Source: Hyalella azteca (taxonomy: Eukaryota > Arthropoda > Malacostraca > Amphipoda > Hyalellidae). From it: a stretch of 64,000 nucleotides of DNA. How positions within the stretch are numbered: the stretch's first letter is position 1; every line of letters begins with the position of its first letter. Below are positions 11,963 to 25,570 of this stretch, piece by piece. Position numbers and translations under genes: made by a program. The notes beneath the pieces were generated by a model. It made no database searches. It was not told the DNA's origin and was given only the letters and a program-made list of their open reading frames with translations. The DNA is taken from contig NW_025934720.1 in assembly GCF_000764305.2 (NCBI RefSeq), positions 682,001-746,000 of the forward strand, read 5' to 3'.

Positions 11963-14900
11963 ATGGTGCCTTAAGTTTTTATATTATTCTTGGGTTGTTT
12001 CCACCGTGACCACGAAACTCCGATGATCAAACCCGCAAAGTTTGCCATCTTCGACATTTAAGACATTAGTTAATTGCCATGAATTGCCAAATTCATGAAG
12101 CAGCCAGCAAATTACATAGAGTTGACGAATTTATTTGCATATAATTTCGTCAATCCTAGCATAGTGTAAGGGCAGAAAGCAATTAATAATTCAGATTTTA
12201 TCTGTGAACGCTACTTTGCTACTACGACAAAATTGATGCAAAGTTTTTTTTTACAACTACGTGAGTTGCACATTTCCGAATTGGTTTCCATACGCGGAAA
12301 CCTCATCGGAAATAAATGGATAAAATATTTATTAGATAGCAAGTAACATCTAGCCCGAGCAGAAGGGTCTATCTGGGTGGCAGCGTATATTATAATCCAT
12401 CAAGTTGTCCCGCCAATCTCGACTCCTCTCTTCTGGCTCAACATAATTGCTAAAGCTCAGTGGCTATTATCTGACTTTCGACAGAGCAATCATAACTTCT
12501 AGGATACAAGGTTTCAGGCATCTTATTACATAGGGAAAGATAATTAATTTTGTCAATGCGACTATAATTTAAAATTATTTTTTTAAATAACCAAACAGCC
12601 AAACAAGTTTTGGCTTGCATGAAATAACTTGGTGAATAATTTCTTAATATCCAGTCGGTCGTGATATTTCTTGGATACAATGAACAATGATAAAATAATA
12701 CCAATTAAATACTTTTTTTGCTTTCGTTACAATAATATTAAATTGAATCATGTGAAGACAGAAAGTATGGATACTGTAGGTACAGTTTTTAAATCATTCT
12801 TGATTTGAGCGTTAACTATATAACCAGGAGCTTATTAGGCAAATTCGAGTTAAATCTCCTGTTAAAATTGTAGGAATGTCTGTACTCTTCGTAATGAAAA
12901 CGAAAAAATTACATATAGTGTGTTTTTCAGAGTGTAACGTATTTTTTACTTGTTTCCCGATTATACTTAGCCACTTGAAATTTAAACGAGTTTCCCCCAT
13001 GAACAGCTGGAGTGGTCCGGGCAGACAAATTTCTTAAGACCAAAAGATTAGGCAATATTTTATTCATAAAGTTCAAGCTTAATCGTTTAATTAAATTGGT
13101 TGCCCTTTCAGTCACAGCAAATTTTAGTATATTTAGACTCCTTTAAAAATGAACATAATTTCCACTATTAAAAATTACTTCGTTTGCTCAAGAATCCTTG
13201 TGTAAATACCTACTAAAACTTACTTGAATTTTGAACAGTTTTATCGTAAGGGCAGCTGGGCTTGGTTTTACGACCTTGCCCATAAGGGGCAAAGACCGGC
13301 CCTACTTTTATGAGTCTAGCTTTCTAATCTAACCTTGAGGACGCCGATAAATATATTTATATTCAAGGAATCAAGCTTTAGTCAAAGTTCAGAAAAATTA
13401 CAGTTTCCTGTGTGTATTCTTGTGAAATTAATCAATTGTCGATTCAAGAGCAGCTTGATGCATAGGATCAATTTAAATTTGAATGCATATTGTACCACTA
13501 GCTTGTTAAGAGTCACTTGGTCGACAGAGAGCTTATATAACGAGATAGCTGACGTTTTCAGGTTTTATAAATGTTTAATGTATTATTTATTTCATAAAAA
13601 TTTTCAAATGCATATTCCAATTAGACGTTTTGAAGACCCAAGCTCTGTTATTGTTGTGCTTGTACTTTACTAACGAGCGTAACATTTTTCAGTCAACTTT
13701 TCAAAACGAATGCTGAATATCCCCCATGACAATGTTTGTTTTTATAAATGTTTTGCAAACTCTGATACATCTTTATCGAAGAAGTTGCCTTAGTGGTTCA
13801 GACTATGAACTCGCTTTGAAATCGTTTCTGATGCAAGATTGTGTCAAAACATTGCTCAAAATATTTAAAAGCTCATGTCTCTCGAAAGGTCCTGCTGATT
13901 CCAGCGAGAATGGACTGCAACATCTCCCTTTAAGAGGTACGTCGCAAAATCTTTTGATATCCAAAAACTATAAAACAACCTGTCCAATTTTGCAAATTTG
14001 CTACACAATACAATTACTCTCAGGATAACACTATTTAGTTGACCTAATTATTTTTCAAAAAAAGGTGTGCAGAGAAAGGCGTACATATTAGTCAAAAAGG
14101 TGTGCAATAAATTCAAAAAAAAATCGCAAGGTTCTCCGTGGAAACTAAGGATGCACGCAACAAGAGAAATCGGAGCAATGGAACCCGATAGCAGGGACTG
14201 TCTTTTATCTGAGAGGGAGTGAAACATTGGCTGCTGTGAAGCTGGCCAACGGAAATCTATACTAGGAAAAAACTTTACTCAGATCTTGAGTAGCTGAAAA
14301 AGGCTCCACTCGTTGCGCAATAAACAACATACAGTGCCATATTACGCACTCATAGTAATGACACAGCAGATTTGAAAAAAAACATTGCGAGGTGTCTTAT
14401 TTTAATGAATAAATTTTACCTAATCGTTTAAACTTGATTTAAATATTGAGGCGTCACAGCTCTCTCTCTCTCGTGCAAAAATTTAGCTTTCGAATTTAGA
14501 AAGAGATTAAAAACTCGATTCATAGATGCCAGATTCAGCAGCAGCAGTATTGTTCCATGTTTATCTGCAACATTTCAAAAGAATCCTCAAATTTTTACGG
14601 CTGCTGTAGCTAATTAACTAGAAATAAAAAAATTCCTAAACGGAACCGCCATTTTGTGCTAAAAAATTGTATTATATCTTTGTCTTTAACATTTTCTATC
14701 AGAGATACCAGCGTACAAAATTTAATCCAGAATTAGAATTGATGCTTTTTTTAATCTCTTGCATACATTCAAGCTTCCTCTCATAGAAATTCTGAATATC
14801 TATGCACGCCTTAAAGCAAAACTTGAATTTACACCCGAAAATGTCATCAATAAATATTATGAGGGTTCCCGATCATTCAATGTCGATTCTAAAAACTATT

Positions 14901-15404
14901 CTCGCTTGATATTACCTGTGACAGGATTCCAATTAAGTAGTTTTCTTAATGTCTAGGTAATTTATGGTAATTTTCTATGAAAATCTCATGCCATTATGAG
15001 GGAAATCGGATCTCAGCGGAGGTTTACCCGCCGCACGACACCGACATTAGAAGATCTAGCAAAGAAGAAGAAATTATAAATGTGAATGATGTCCGTGACT
15101 TGTGTCTTGGAATGATTACTGAGAATTGGAATGATTAGAAGAGTTTGTTAGTTAGTTTAGTGGCCACATGTTTACTATAGCGCTTCAGCTATTTAGCTAT
15201 CTCGCACCGAAAGTCATGTTGAACATCACTAAAGAGGTGGAAGGTCTCAATTATCAAAAGTTTCTCAAATCAAAAGTAGGTCATCACCCACAAGGGGTGA
15301 AAGGTCTTAGATGTCCAGCCCGCTGAAACTGGCTCGAAAGAAGAAGCGTTAGCATCTCAAAGAGACGAAGTGACAAGGAAGGACAGGTAAAAAGGAACAG
15401 AAAC
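11963..15404. other. No supported gene
   Basis: Two + frames of 112 and 100 codons (13335-13673, 13726-14028) lie in different phases with no recognisable domain; I treat them as chance. A CT microsatellite is at about 14460-14472. From about 15240 the sequence grows purine-rich and probably belongs to the dispersed repeat at 15.4 kb. Confidence 0.45.
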
Positions 15405-15540
15405 AAAGACACTCGAACAAGAGGTCGCTTACACGGGACGTCGGCCACCCGCACGAGAGACAGAGAAGGGAAATGTAAGGAATCCTACCTACATAATAAC
15501 TTAACCCCACAACTGAGACCTGCAGTCAGACACGGCGCTT
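15405..15540. repeat. Dispersed repeat, unexpanded relative of the 27 kb locus
   Basis: Shares with the 27.13-27.69 kb locus a left part (aaagacactcgaacaag..., cgcttacacgggac) and a right part (cctacctacataataactta, ccccacaact, cagtcagacacggcgct). Here the right part occurs once; at 27 kb it is tandemly expanded. The purine-rich, GC-richer stretch around it (about 15240-15620) probably belongs to the same old transposon, type unknown. Confidence 0.5.
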
Positions 15541-16389
15541 AGGAACAATCCCCCTAGGAGCGCGAAATCCCATAAACTTCTGACGCGCACAGACACACGT
15601 CAGAAGTCCCCCCTGAGGGGAATGATTAGAAGAAGAAGAAACTTATGCAAAAGAGGATCCACGCTCCATGTTTGTGACCTGAGATGAGGAGCTACAAGAT
15701 GGAGGAATGAGGCGATCAATAATTAACGCATGCTTTAAATAATTCGCTTTATTATCGAAATTATAATTTCACTTCAAGGAGATACAATTCTACAATGATA
15801 ATATGAGTCATGTCTCATTTTCGAGATGAGCGGCGCTTCAATATTAAGTAAGTTGATTTTATTCTCGTACAATCGACGAATGATTTTGTTTGACAATTCT
15901 ATAATTCGAAATATGAGCCATGTAATACTTTCAGTTGGTTCTTCTCGTCAGCTACAAATCTATTAGAGTGTTGATCAAGTATTTTTCATTAAGTAACTTT
16001 ATTAAAGTAACCGCAATCAGGTTGTAGACATAAGAGATAGATTAGAGGGAGACGTCCGACGAGGATGGGAGCTTAGAGTCAATCATCACACTACATAAAA
16101 TAGATAATTCCTGGTAAGCTTAGGTCCACAATATAGTTCAAGTCCGCTGGACTAATTACGCTTTATAATCGTTAGTAAACTAAACGCTCGTGTATAAATT
16201 GTCTACCTACATCTCGCAGTTCAGATCACGTCTCATTTACTGGAATGAGAGCTTAAAATTTCTCAAATTAAGTTATTTCGTCGAGTTCAAAATTAGTGAC
16301 CGGTTCTTGGTAGCTTGTCACCCATTTAGATGGAATACTCGAAGATTTGACGCTGGATTACAATTATATATTTTTCTGATTTACGAAAT
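15541..16389. other. No supported gene
   Basis: The first 80 bases are GC-rich (an inverted pair acttctgacgcgcac / cacgtcagaagt near 15575-15608) and may be the end of the dispersed repeat. The rest is plain AT-rich sequence. Confidence 0.45.
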
Positions 16390-16542
16390 TACACTTGCAT
16401 TTAAAAGCAAAGAAAACGCCAAGAAAATTCACCATATCGATATTGAAAACGTAAATTTTCTTGGCGTTTTCTTTGCTTTTAAATTCCTTGTGAACTTGCG
16501 ATATAAGCAGACTAATAATATAAGTACTTATACACTTGCATT
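16390..16542 (+). mobile_element. Truncated, partly inverted copy of the gap element with 12-bp duplication
   Basis: Identical 12-base direct repeats TACACTTGCATT (16390-16401, 16531-16542) enclose 129 bases made of two inverted pieces of the same terminus. A 31-base perfect stem (16399-16429 and 16454-16484) surrounds a 24-base loop containing atatcgatat. The right side continues with the family's constant end (gcgatataagcagactaat). The left piece stops short. A constant end, a variable inverted other end and a 12-base duplication match target-primed retrotransposition with an inversion. It carries no CTGATGA box because the truncation removes it. Confidence 0.65.
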
Positions 16543-17220
16543 AGGATGCTAATCTTAGAGAAAAATTCTCAGGAACTTCAAGAAAATTTTGAGAATAAAA
16601 TTCAACTGAAAAGATTGGAGTCCGCAGCTATCACGCCAAATGCCGGTTAGCGACTGAAACATGGTTTTCACATAAAGCAAATGAAACTTTTGCAATTCTT
16701 ACATGATTTATTTATGACGCAAAAAATATTGCATCGGCTTTCACGTGTAAAATACGACTGTTACGTGTTCTAGATGCAAGACGTGTTCTAAATGCAATAT
16801 ACCGGCGTTTAAAAGCTATGAATAAATAAAAAATAGCAAAGCGTAAGTTAATGTTTTAGTGATTTTTACGTTTGCTGGTAATTAATGCATAGACCAGAAA
16901 CGTCCACTCCTTATAACCGGATATATACGTATATGAAGAATTAGTATAGGTTGGCAGAATTTCTTCTTTCAAGCAGGTTTCATTGAAGACCAGAGAATGA
17001 ATTATACCAGACTCTGGTATATGAATTCTTCATATACCAGAGAATTCTCTGGTATATGAAGAAATACACACGAAGGGAAATTTCCGTGCGGCAGTGATCC
17101 CATGTCTTTTCAATCACATTGATTTTCCAAATGAAATAAATCATACAAAAGTTCACGCTTATTCTTTCACATTTGCTCACAACAGCTTGTCACCAACACC
17201 AGCATAATGTCCTGAAATCG
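16543..17220. other. No supported gene
   Basis: Only the alternating inverted 14-mers near 17.0 kb stand out; a 66-codon minus frame over them is not convincing. Confidence 0.45.
17002..17060. repeat. Alternating inverted copies of ctctggtatatgaa
   Basis: The 14-mer occurs at 17012-17025 (+), 17029-17042 (inverted) and 17047-17060 (+); a partial inverted ataccag precedes at 17004. This makes nested palindromes of 31 bases. Confidence 0.75.
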
Positions 17221-17520
17221 CGCGTCACGAGCACTGGCCCGCATCACTGCTGGACCGCGACTCTGGCGCTGGACTGACACGTGAGGCACGCGCGGAGCAC
17301 TGGCCCGCCTCACTGCTGGACCGCGACTCTGGCGCTGGAGCACAGGCCCGCCTCACTGCTGGACCGCGACTCAGGCGCTGGACTGACACGTGAGGCACGC
17401 GCGGAGCACAGGCCCGCCTCACTGCTGGACCGCGTCTCTGGCGCTGGACTGACACGTGAGGCACGCGAGGAGCACAGGCCCGCCTCACTGCTGGACCGCG
17501 ACCTATAGGCGCTAGACTGA
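17221..17520. repeat. GC-rich composite minisatellite (43- and 66-bp units)
   Basis: A core of about 43 bases (cactgctggaccgcgactct, ggcgctgg) alternates with a form that adds 23 bases (gactgacacgtgaggcacgc gcg). The distance between added segments is 66 bases, or 109 (66+43) where one is missing. It is strikingly GC- and CpG-rich against an AT-rich background. Open frames on both strands (75-87 codons) are repeat artefacts. Confidence 0.85.
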
Positions 17521-20441
17521 AGTCTTCCGTCGTTCAGTGGCAAGTCAAGTGAAGGGCAAGCTTCGTTCAGTAAATACCGGACCGCAGCTTTCGGATACCA
17601 CGGTTCTCACATGTACTTTTTCATAATGTTAATTTTAACCATGTTAAGCTCATATAACATGTCAGAATAAGCATGTTACTTGTCGCCAAAATGTGCTAAC
17701 CTGTTATATGTTGATACGTGCGTGAATCACTATATTAAAAGTGTTTTTTAACTTTATATAACAATAGTTAAATTGACGATGTACGCCTGATTTGTATTTC
17801 ATTCCATTTTTTGCTGATCTGAATGAAATGTTATTAGTTACAATGACATTCGTATGCTTGAAGAATACCATGAATGAATGATTTTCGATGGCCCTTAATT
17901 TTCATAAGAAATAAAAACCCGGTCCCCTTTCATGTACGTTTTCTTTTATTTCGGCTAACAATTCACAATGTATGACGTACTGCATTACGAAGGGTCTTTA
18001 TTCCGAATTTCATTTTGTCCTAGTTTATGTATAACATAATAGGGAATTAGTGATTCTTGATACCAGTTGGTTGACGATGAGGTAATGTATGATAGAAAGT
18101 TCTAGTGAATCACTCAAGGAAAAATGGTCATTTTGGCTCTCTTTATGCCGCCAGCTATTGTAGATTTTTCATCCTTATAAATTCGAAAAATTTACCCTCT
18201 TTTGCACAAAATTAAAGTTCTGGCCGTGCAATGAAAACATATTTGCCTAAAAATCGTACCAGATTAGAAGAGTAATAAAAAACGATATCACCATTAAAAT
18301 GTGGGTACAATCAAGAAGAAAATATTCGACGATGAAGTGAGATGAGCTACAGCTTCTCGGCAATTGACAGCAAGATATTTTCTTTCCTTGTTATATACTC
18401 ACAATTCTTAAATTATTCAATCACATCTAGACATTATATTTCATAAATTCGTTCTTCACATTAATAACATAAACAAGCATATTATATAAACCAGATTGAG
18501 ACATGAAGCACATGAAGAAGCATTTCGAACATTCAAGGTATAAAAACAGAAATTCACGTTTTTTGCTGAAATTTCGATGAGAATTAGTTATCGCGATATT
18601 AATATTTTAAATATACTATTAGAAAACTTTGAAAATTGAACTTTATCCCAAAATTTGAATATTTCTCGGCCTCAGCTCTTCTGTTCCTTATATATAGTTA
18701 ATTATGTGTCCTTTTTATCAATGTATATGAAGACACAAAGCTATATACAACGATCAGCATGAGACTCTTTCACGAGCTGTTAAAGTAACAGGGCGAAGTC
18801 ATTGAAATAAAATTCATGCGTAATAAATGAAACCCATCCAAGAGACGATTTCTTCATCACAGCAACGGCATGCACTACATAAATCGATAAAGAATATAGC
18901 AAGGATCAATTTCGACTAGGAGGTTCTAAAGATCAGTCAGTTGAATCCCACCAGACATCTGACGTTAAAATAACGTTGATAATACATAGTTTCACTAAAT
19001 TAACTCTTTATTAACGTTATTACAACGCCATTTGCCTGGATGGGTGTTAGTTTACAGTTGTTATTGTACTCACGAGACCAGCACAACGAAGTACGACGAC
19101 CGCCACTCACCCTCTGCAACGAGACAACTGCAAGGTGAGCATTACGTTCATGACCAAACATCACTTCAGTCCAGTCTCAAAAGGATTACTGCAGTATTTA
19201 AAAAAAGGAGGTGAATAAATATCTCTTAAAAATACGCAATCAGTGCAAGCCTCCTGTAAAATCACTTGTTCGTTACGATTTTTTATTCTGTTTGATAATT
19301 ATTTATCATTTTGAGACTGGCAACTGGTAGGCTGCACGTACAGCGCAGTTGGCATCCGTTGTTCATTCTGATTATAGAAGAGTTGGCCATAGTCCGATAG
19401 AAAATTTGTAAGCCAAAGAAAACCCTGCATTCGGTGGGAAGCTTTACAATAACATGTGAAGCACTGGCACATTCAATATATATAACAAAGATTAAATTTC
19501 TCGAATGAAGTAGAGCTTTAATTGCAAGTAATGCTATTTAAAAATTATGCTTTGAACATGTATGTTGTTTATTTGAAAAAGTAATCCACGACAGCAAAGG
19601 CTAGCAAAAAAGCATAAGCATAGCAAGCTGATAGGAGTGCCGTTCTGCAGCATTGCAGATGGCACGAAAATATTAAATTATCGGTGCTGTCAGTTCGGCA
19701 TCGGTGCAAAGAATCATTTAATGTTTGGCTAAATCATTTCTTTCCTGAAACCTCGAACATCAGCAGTGCAGCATTGACATATGTTGAGCTCTTACCGTTC
19801 GCTGAAGCACACAATGAAATAGAGTTAATGTTTTTAATATTACTTAATTTCTATGATAGTATTTATATACACGGTGATCGAACAAGTTGAACAAATTAAT
19901 GAATAATTATTTACAGAAAATAGCACTTAAATTATTCTCTTCTCACTCATCATAAGTTAAAACACCTCAGTAATATTCCATGATATAGGTTCTGAGAAAA
20001 TTGTATGCGATCCTCATAAAATCATCCTGCACAACTTCTAAAATGAAATTTTTCATCCTATACTTCAACTTTCAAAATTAGGTTTCAAGCCTCAAACAGC
20101 AAATTGGGATTTGTATGAATATTTTCTTGGCTCGCGAAAAGTCTACGCATTTTACAACAGAAATTCAAGTATCTAACCAACGACGAACTGAGCAAGAAAT
20201 GTATATAGTTAGTTGGTATTGTTCTATAATTTTAATCGAATAATTCGGTCGCTTTAAATTTAATGAAAAAAATTTCGCCGCTCCAATCAGTCACTGTTCG
20301 ATTAATTTATAAAGGTTATGAATATTAACACTTATGGCGTGGAAATTTTTGAACCAAACACTTATTTTATGTTCGTAGTTGTAAATTTCTGACGCTCACT
20401 TGGCGCGTTTCAGGGAACATCAAAGTGCGAATAAAACATGT
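17521..20441. other. No supported gene
   Basis: AT-rich, frames of 60-68 codons only. Nothing recognisable. Confidence 0.5.
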
Positions 20442-20838
20442 TTATAGGGAGACGGTATTGCGCGGAGAGGACATGTAGGGAGATTGTAAAATGGGAAAAT
20501 GGGATATAGAGGAATTGTGAAATATTGAGATTGGTTTTAGAAACATCGTTAAATGAGGAGAAGAGAAACTGGGAGATCTATAATATGGACACATGATACA
20601 TGGAGATTGCGAAATTTCGAGAGAGAATGCAGGAAAATCGTAAAATAAGGAGAGAAAATGAAGAGAAATTGTAAAATAGGGAGTTAATACTGAGTGAATG
20701 CAAAATGTGGAGAAGGCATCTAAAGATATTGTAAAATTGGGAGAGGTAATACAGTGAAAACGTAAATTAGGTTGAGAGGTGAACGCAAGGAGATCATAGA
20801 ATAGGGAGAGTGCATACAAAGTGATCAATGAATGGATA
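20442..20838. repeat. Old, diverged purine-rich tandem repeat
   Basis: Loose repetition of gggagattgtaaaat and ggagag motifs about every 20-40 bases. Divergence is high, so the unit is not clean. It produces a 128-codon minus-strand frame of Ser/Pro/Phe-rich peptide repeats, most likely an artefact. Confidence 0.55.
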
Positions 20839-22999
20839 CTGACGCAAAATAGGAATAGGTAATAGTAGATGAATATTTAGTGATCGTACTCGAACCAGGC
20901 GCACGAGGTCCCAGGAAAAACGCAATAAAAACTGTTAGAAGTGATTAATTCCGAGAAAATTAACGATACTTTAGGAAGATTTGTTTTGAATAAAATGTTT
21001 ATTACTCATCGTAAAAAATTTTCTTTGTAACCGCGTTTTTTCCTTCCAATTTTGATCAAAATAGAAAATATCATCCAAGGGTAGTGAATAATGTGGAATA
21101 AATTCAGCTTATAGCGCGAGATTTGCCAAAATTTCACTACAGCTTTAAATTTGTATCACTTTTTTGTGAACAAACATAGTCTCATAAGATTTATTGTGAG
21201 TGAAACGAATAGAATAATTAATTTCTTGAAAAAAAGTCGGTGTTAATAAATGAGTTCTACATTCCAGATTACATTAACCTGATTTAAGTGGATTCATCTA
21301 ATTTTTTGCCGCGGAATTAGCTTAAATGAGATGTTCCATAAATGGCCACGTATAATAAACATTTGTCACTGCAATTGCCTCTTTAGTGGCCATTTTTCGT
21401 TCTAGATTTTTGTTAAAAAATAGAACACCAATTCTTCCACCACTGACATATGAAATGACAGCACAGGTGCTGGTAATTTTAACATGGGTGTAATTTCTAT
21501 AGAATCGTAAACCTTATAGACAGTTCGAGAATAGGAAGTGTAGAAACATTTTGGTTAGGAATTTTTCACATATAGTGAGGTTAATGAATCGAAATTTTAT
21601 GTTAGTGCTTAATTTATTCACTTCTTATACAGATAAATGCAGGAGAAATGGCCTTCGCTAAACACATTTCTGATATAACGATTGCAAAAAATACAGCGGA
21701 ACTAATTAATAGTTTATATGCATATATTATTATTTTTTATAAAAGATAATTTTCATGCTCGATACATTTTTTCGAAACCAACGAAAACGGTGCAGGTTAA
21801 TACTTTATTTACAAAGACTTCTGATTCATATCATCTTCATTCAAAATAAATAATAAAGATACTAATGGAACCGGCCCGATACTTTCATTGAGATTAAGAT
21901 AAAAATTACACTCAAGACTAGACCTGAAATTTTTGGAACGAATCAAACAAAATAATGTCTTACGAAAATGTTATCAACAATAAGCGTTATAATTTTACAC
22001 GCAAAAGCTAATACTTACAAAGCAAAGACCTGCAATTCCCTCCTATCACTAATACCAATTTAAACAAGAACGGATTCATCAACGGCACACGTGATGCTTG
22101 CCTTGTATGGCTGATTAGGCTGATATAAAGTTAAAATTGGTCATATATTAGGAATAAATTAAATAATTCTCCGTTGCCTTATCCCTAACAGCAAAGAAAA
22201 AGCATTAAATTAACAACCAATAATTTTCTACTCGATTCGGTCAATAATAGAGTCAGCCATTTGAGAAGCTGTTGTCAGCAGTCGGGGTCTTCGAACACCC
22301 ACCAACGAGAACAATTAAAAATCAGGAGGAAAATTCTGGAAGTGAGTTTTTTTTAATAATGCCCTGACTTGATTTGTAATGGGCTAGTCGAGTGAATTCA
22401 ACGTCCACTCGAAAGTTGATTTCCAGTCTTGTCTGAAATTTTCATTTTAACATTAACGAATAAATGCTGGAACATTAATTCAGGCCATCAGCGCTAACTA
22501 GATTCAATTTTGAGTTTTTTTGAGGATTGTTTCAAATTACACTACAATATTAGCGAACGTATAATTTTATATACGCAGCATTTCGCATAGGTGTAGCCAT
22601 AATATTTTTGCTTCTGTCTGTGAAGGCTTTTTTCGAAAGCCCGTTGATCATGTAAAACGCAATTAAGTGGAAGAAAAAAATCATATTTAGCATTGATAAG
22701 ACTTACAAAACAACGAAAAACTGGGAACTTTCGGAACCTAGAACCATCTCAAAATCCAAAAAGGGTTAGATTTTATTAAACTTTGAAGAGAATGGTTTGT
22801 CAGTGAATATTAACTGTTCTAGTAACTACTAGAACAACTATCAATTATCTTATTTTTATTTTCTATTTTTTCATTTTCTTTCACCATGTCATAATAAATT
22901 CTTACACGCTATTCTTGCGAGTGCCAGAGGGCCGATGTTGCAATTACTCATTGATCCATTTTTGTACGAATTTCACACGTTACTGCGTTATGCAGATGA
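20839..22999. other. No supported gene
   Basis: AT-rich with no frame of 60 codons. A 10-bp hairpin (tgttctagta/tactagaaca) lies near 22815-22836. Confidence 0.5.
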
Positions 23000-23272
23000 G
23001 AATTCAGAACAGTAAATAAAACCAATGACTCTAAAATTTCTGCACCGATAGCATCCCTGAGGAGACATCATTCGCGTGGCCTTAAGATAGAGCTGAGGCA
23101 AGACTCGAATGTCAGCACACAAAGAGCCTCGGAATATTGTGCGACGATTGGCGCTAGGCAATATCGCAGAGTGACGTACAAAGAAGGTTCCGGACAAGCA
23201 ATGCGGGTAGAAGTGAATGTCACAATGGAGGAAAGGATCGATTTTTGCAACTACTATTCAGCGCGAGTGTGA
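23000..23272 (+). pseudogene. Open stretch of 90 codons, possible exon
   Basis: Open on the + strand from a TGA at 22997 to a TGA at 23270, without a start codon near the left edge. It reads protein-like (LKIELRQDSNVSTQRASEYC, QAMRVEVNVTMEERIDFC). GC is near one half, against an AT-rich background. A minus-strand 69-codon frame overlaps. No clear donor at the right end; it could be a terminal exon or chance. Confidence 0.22.
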
Positions 23273-25570
23273 ATGCTAGAAGTCCGACTATTTATATCTT
23301 AGTATATAGATTCTGTCTTTACTTATTTTCATTTAAGGACTGAATAACGAAGCTATAAATAATTCATTGAATGTACTCGATCGTATTCCATTTTTGTAGA
23401 TGAACATACGGGAATTGACGGAAAATAAGGGTACATAAAACTGCTTTATCGCATCATCGATCGAATTGGCTTGAGATAAACGTTTTATCGTTCAACACAT
23501 CAGCTTAAAATTTCCTGAAATAATTTGAAGTGAAAGAAGCCTGGCATTCAGTCCTGCGCCTAGAAATTTTAGTCCAGTCCCCGTATCTCGCAGGGTACAA
23601 GACTTACGTCTATTGAAGGGTCGCTATAGAATTTTACACTCGGCCGAGGAGAAGCTCAAAGCTTGCCGGTCTCTGTTCGATATTTGTCAGTTCAGCAAAA
23701 CGAGATACGAAGTAGCGCGCCCAGTCACCCTTTCGAGTTGATGTATTAAGTTTCGGAATAATATTCATCAAATGATAAGTTGAAGTCTGAAATTTCGTAG
23801 GTGCACAATTGTACAATTCGTGAACAAATGTGCGACAAATTTACCCTTGTACTTAAATTGTCTTTTAAATGAAGTTTAGTTCATTTAAGAGACCATTTCG
23901 CCAAAGTCTTGATAAACGAGTATCATGTTTTCGAACCGTAAGTTGATGAGCAATGTAAAAATGTACAATGTATTGAAAACTCTTACGTAAGAATTCAAGT
24001 GACTTCTAAAGGTATATTTTGTAGAAGAATTCATTTGAGATTCAATTAACGTTAAAGGAGCGACTGTTTTTCTCAAGTTTAAAATTTTATGCTAAAAAAC
24101 ATTCAAACTAAGGGAATTGATTTCGCATCCATTTTCATTTAGGTCCAGAATGGCTCCCGCATGTTATTGTTACTGAAACGTACGACAAACTGAATTTCCA
24201 AGTTCAACAAACAAAGCGTTGGGAAACAAAAAAGTTGGCATGCCATAAAATATACTTTCATTATCATTATTACGATCGTACTTCTAGTATCAACATATAA
24301 CCAATTAGGTCTAAAATCGAAGCTGCGAATGATGGCCTGAAATTGCATATTTTTGATCCTTAGAAAAATATTGTTCATCTGCCGCAACCTGAACTTGCAA
24401 CATAAAAGAGAAAAAATGCTGAACAAGTTAAACTTTTTTTTACCAGCTGATAATGAGGGATATTCGAAGTTTCCATTCATTTCCATCCGATTCTTTGTTA
24501 CAAAGAAAGTTTCCAACCCTAAAAAATATTTCATGCTATATTTTGCTGCTAGTGGTAAAAATCCCTAAGGGGAATTTTGCACAATCATTCTTATTTCCTT
24601 GCGCCTAAATCGAAAATAATTTTACTCAATTCAATAAATGAATTTTCAGAGCAAGTATTTCTTCGAATATATTCCCCACAGTCGCCCGTGTTACTTCCTG
24701 TTTGATCATTCAGAACTTGCAGGATAAAATTGTTACTAAGAAATAATAAGCTAAGGAATACACACGTGCCTTATATAGAGGCGAGTAACCTACTAACATT
24801 CATGACAGCTCACTTAAAGGTCAAGAATGCGCTGCTTCGAATTTATAACACAGGTATACATAAAATAGTACAATGCTCCTGAGAATTATTTTATTAAAAA
24901 TTTAATGAACAGATATGTTGCGTCTTGTTCGGAGCATTAGTCAACTGACGGCGTATAAGAGTCGAAAAAACACGAACGGTATTAGGTCGACGAAAATTTT
25001 GTTCTGTTCGTAACCAATTATTTCATCCATCTTTTATAATTAAAATTTGCATCCAAATTTTTTGTCTGTATTGAACCAATATTAAAATCATTTGCCTATA
25101 TTGAACCTGTATTGAACCAATATGCTCTATTATTTTGAACGAAATCCATAGAAATATTTAATCGGTTTATTCAACGCACCACCCCAACTTCCAGTTGAGC
25201 TAAATTTTAAATGAAATGCTGCCGTTTCAATCTACGTAGGGCAGGGCTCATTTGCATATTCAGGGATAGGATGTAAAAGCAAAACCCCGAGTCAGCAATA
25301 TATTAAAAAAACATTCAAGAGATTGCCCTCTAACTTGCGCTATACAACGGCATACACCTGTCATTTGGATTAGCTAAATTTTGAAAGTTTACAAGCATAA
25401 ACGTACGTAAGCTAAGGTTTCTCTGCATATTGCAGAGTTTGGATAAGAACTAAACTTTACATTAGACAAAATAATTTATCAGTGCAGGTGGTAGCACAAA
25501 ATTTTTCGATCAATTGTTATTTTTTGAGAGGATACAAGCTTCATCTTTTGCTTTTTTTTTGATGACCAGT
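23273..25570. other. No supported gene
   Basis: A 131-codon minus frame (24139-24534) overlaps a 71-codon plus frame. Its composition is unremarkable and I see no domain or splice support. Short repeated 'attgaaccaatatt' motifs occur near 25070-25130. Confidence 0.45.

Noticed and set aside
16190..16552. 120-codon + frame
   Set aside because: Passes straight through the hairpin insertion and both target duplications, so it cannot be an old conserved gene.
17225..17543. Ser/Arg/Pro-rich frames on both strands
   Set aside because: GC-rich minisatellite with few stop triplets; no start context or domain.
20442..20828. 128-codon minus-strand frame with repeated Ser/Phe/Pro motifs
   Set aside because: Arises from a diverged purine-rich tandem repeat.
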